Shown in pieces: positions 62,022-64,000 of a DNA stretch of 64,000 nt (the first letter of the stretch is position 1; every line of letters starts with the position of its first letter). The stretch is from Daucus carota subsp. sativus. Its lineage: Eukaryota > Streptophyta > Magnoliopsida > Apiales > Apiaceae. The notes below the pieces were generated by a model, which ran no database searches, was not told where the DNA came from, and worked only from the letters and a program-made list of their open reading frames with translations. The position numbers and the translations under genes are program-made. The stretch is taken from positions 37,947,296 to 38,011,295 of the forward strand of contig NC_030386.2 in the NCBI RefSeq assembly GCF_001625215.2, given 5' to 3'.

Positions 62022-62387
62022 GAGCAAGTCCAATAGGTGTGCTAAATCAAGTCTTAAATCCAAAAATAGGGAATATGGGATAAAATTGCACTCCAACACT
62101 ATGCTAGTGATGTGCTAAATCACTAGCACAAGCTTCCCCTTCCCTATTTTTAGAATATGCTAGCCACTCCTAAACTATTTTTATCATTAAAATATTCATT
62201 TCTCTCTCTTCTCCACATCATTTCCCTCTCTCCTCCACACCAAAGTTGTTTAAATTTAATATTATTATAATAATAGGGAATGAATATAGGGAGTACTATT
62301 GGAGCTCATGTGCTAAATCTTGTGCTAAATCACATATTATTTTATAATATTTTTAGGGAACCCCTTAGCATAGTGTTGGACTTGCTC
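62022..62387. mobile_element. Tourist (PIF/Harbinger) MITE, complete
   Basis: Left end GAGCAAGTCCAATAG and right end TGTTGGACTTGCTC are inverted repeats, flanked by TAA on both sides (62019-62021 and 62388-62390), the 3-bp target typical of Harbinger. Sub-terminal GTGCTAAATC words occur at both ends. Length is 366 bp. Confidence 0.9.
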
Positions 62388-62390
62388 TAA

Positions 62391-63144
62391 CATTCTCGTC
62401 CAAAGATAAACTAGGCAGGGTGGGAGTACTTAATTAATATAGAAAGTCAATTCTGGCCAACAGAGGATAAGCCCTTAACCACTTGGGCTATCCAATCGTG
62501 CTCATATAATAATGAGTTTAAATAGTCTCTAAAATGGAAAATATAACGGATGTTAAAAAGTTGCTTCTGGCACCATTCTCATGCACATCAGCTTCCACAT
62601 AAATTAAGATAGATGGATAGATATATAGATCCTGAACAAATCCTCTTAATTACTAGTCTTTGTTCGGCATATAGCTAGGGCTAGGGCATCTCTTCTTCTT
62701 CTGTTTGGCCAGAGCTTCGGCAATGCAAAATGGGACATCTGAATACGGGCTCAGTAGATTCAGCTTTTTTAACAGTTCTCTTTTGAGCAGCTTCAGCTTC
62801 TTTAACATCGGGTTTTTGAGTTGTTTGCTGAAACAGTTCTACTCGTGGATACAGGAAATCATGTATTCAACTCATTTGTCTTTTAAGATGTTAGCTGAGA
62901 GAGTTCTACTATTAGCTGTACGTGGATACAGGAATTTATGTATTCCACTTATTGTCTTCATGCCAAAACCCAATCCAGGTTAGTACATATATAATCGGAA
63001 ACCCTAGCCTGGCTGCACCTTTAGCTACTTTTTGCAGATTTTGCTTTACCAGATAATTACTATTTCAGTTGCTATATTTACACGTTAGGTTCAAAATTTT
63101 GCAATTTTCATGCTATATATATATTTTTGAATATTTATAAGATT
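62391..63144. other. Intergenic region
   Basis: A plus-strand ORF (62705-62983) is Phe/Ser/Leu-rich and has an internal near-duplication (TGTTTGCTGAAACAGTTCTA and TTAGCTGAGAGAGTTCTACT, each followed by GTGGATACAGGAA). I do not recognise a protein family. Not called as a gene. Confidence 0.4.
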
Positions 63145-63503
63145 CACAATACAGGAAAAAGGGCCAATTTCAATCGACAATTTCGAGCTCATTTATTTTC
63201 GACTGAACATGATCGAGATTAAAGACAGTCGAAAATAAAAGGTGGGAGTTAAAATAGGCGACTAGATTCATTCGAATTTGAGCCCGGTCAAAATTTACAA
63301 CTATTTTCTACCGCCTCTACGCTGGTCGTTTTTGTCCCTTCAAGGTTTGAGCAGGGTTCCCCGGTCTACGTTCCAACTTCCAAGTCGAAAAACACGGAGG
63401 TTGAAAATAAAGTGATGAGGGAAATTCGGCCACCTTTTATTTCGGGGGAAAATGCGGGGCACATAAAATAGTTTTCGGTCAAAATTAATCGTTTTTCTTG
63501 TAT
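63145..63503. mobile_element. CACTA-like non-autonomous element, diverged ends
   Basis: The left end CACAATACAGGAAAAAGGGC and the right end CGTTTTTCTTGTATC resemble the CACTACAAGAAAAA termini of plant CACTA elements. The interior repeats GTCGAAAATAAA-like words. Target duplication not resolved. Confidence 0.45.
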
Positions 63504-63905
63504 CAACTAATCTATTAATGATGGTCTGCAGTAAATGTCACTCTTGTACATAGAAACTCATTTTGAACCATATGTAAAGCATAACTAGCTGATCTTATTG
63601 TGTCACATAATAAGAACTCATCAAAGCTTATAAATTAAGAGGGCAATATGGAGTCAGATTCCATACCACTATAAGCTTCTCATCATTATTAGTGTCCAAA
63701 TCTGAAATAACGGCGGAAGAAGAATGCCTTCCAGCTCTTCAGCTTCTCATCATTAGTCTTCTCCGAACTGAATGATGTAAAAAAAGCCAGCTGTTAGCAG
63801 AAGATAGACATATATAAAATGTGTAATATGCATATACTTCTGTTATGCTTCTAATTAACCTGCAAAGGGTGCCTCAGAAGCTAAGTGTAACAGCAAACTG
63901 ACATG

Positions 63906-64000
63906 CAGGGCCGGCCCCTGGGTAAGGCGACCAAGGCGAACGCCTAGGGCACCACTATCCCAGGGGCACCAAAAGATCTATGCATAAGTAGTGTATAATG
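63906..64000 (+). mobile_element. hAT element left end, cut by the window
   Basis: CAGGGCCGGCCCCTGGGTAA followed by GGCGAACGCCTAGGGCACC is a well-known terminus of plant hAT repeats. The element continues beyond the window. Confidence 0.6.

Noticed and set aside
62705-62983. 92-codon plus-strand ORF
   Set aside because: Phe/Leu/Ser-rich translation with no known domain, no splice partners and a local duplication; no support for coding.

Overview
This window is nuclear DNA from a flowering plant, probably a eudicot. It is AT-rich, its genes have many short GT-AG introns, and MITEs, a Helitron and nuclear copies of plastid DNA lie between and inside the genes. Species cannot be fixed from the sequence alone. 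All gene models were built by hand: every splice junction was chosen so that phase is kept and the protein matches its family. No search was run.

Layout, left to right. (1) 1-2145, minus: 5' part of a trichome-birefringence-like (TBL/PMR5) wall-polysaccharide O-acetyltransferase with a coding minisatellite. (2) 2146-6655: intergenic DNA with a Stowaway MITE, a 480-bp plastid-derived piece (trnI-GAU region) and a decayed Harbinger-like element. (3) 6656-7897, minus: single-exon ATL-type RING-H2 E3 ligase. (4) 7898-12299: foldback MITE, hAT-like repeat and a plastid 5S rRNA (rrn5) copy just upstream of the next gene. (5) 12300-17219, plus: OSB organellar single-stranded-DNA-binding protein, nine exons, three PDF motifs. 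(6) 19961-21388, minus: P-class PPR protein. (7) 24480-40500, plus: villin, 22 coding exons, 963 codons, including an 8-nt microexon and a GC-AG intron; its large introns hold several MITEs. (8) 40609-54920, minus: a 14.3-kb Helitron with both termini recognisable and two apparently intact multi-exon genes, a 1640-aa Rep-helicase and a 508-aa RPA70-like protein. (9) 55880-60100, plus: glucose-6-phosphate 1-epimerase-like protein, eight exons, with a MITE in its last intron. (10) 60101-64000: intergenic DNA with Tourist-, CACTA- and hAT-like elements.

The host genes share no obvious pathway; they are ordinary neighbours. The most notable unit is the Helitron: its HUH/Y2 nuclease, PIF1-like helicase and RPA-like single-strand-binding protein form a complete rolling-circle transposition set. 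Its Rep gene contains four tandem copies of an 87-nt symmetric-phase exon, which adds a 29-residue repeat to the protein. Helitrons themselves are a described class; the exon amplification is the part I do not recognise as described.
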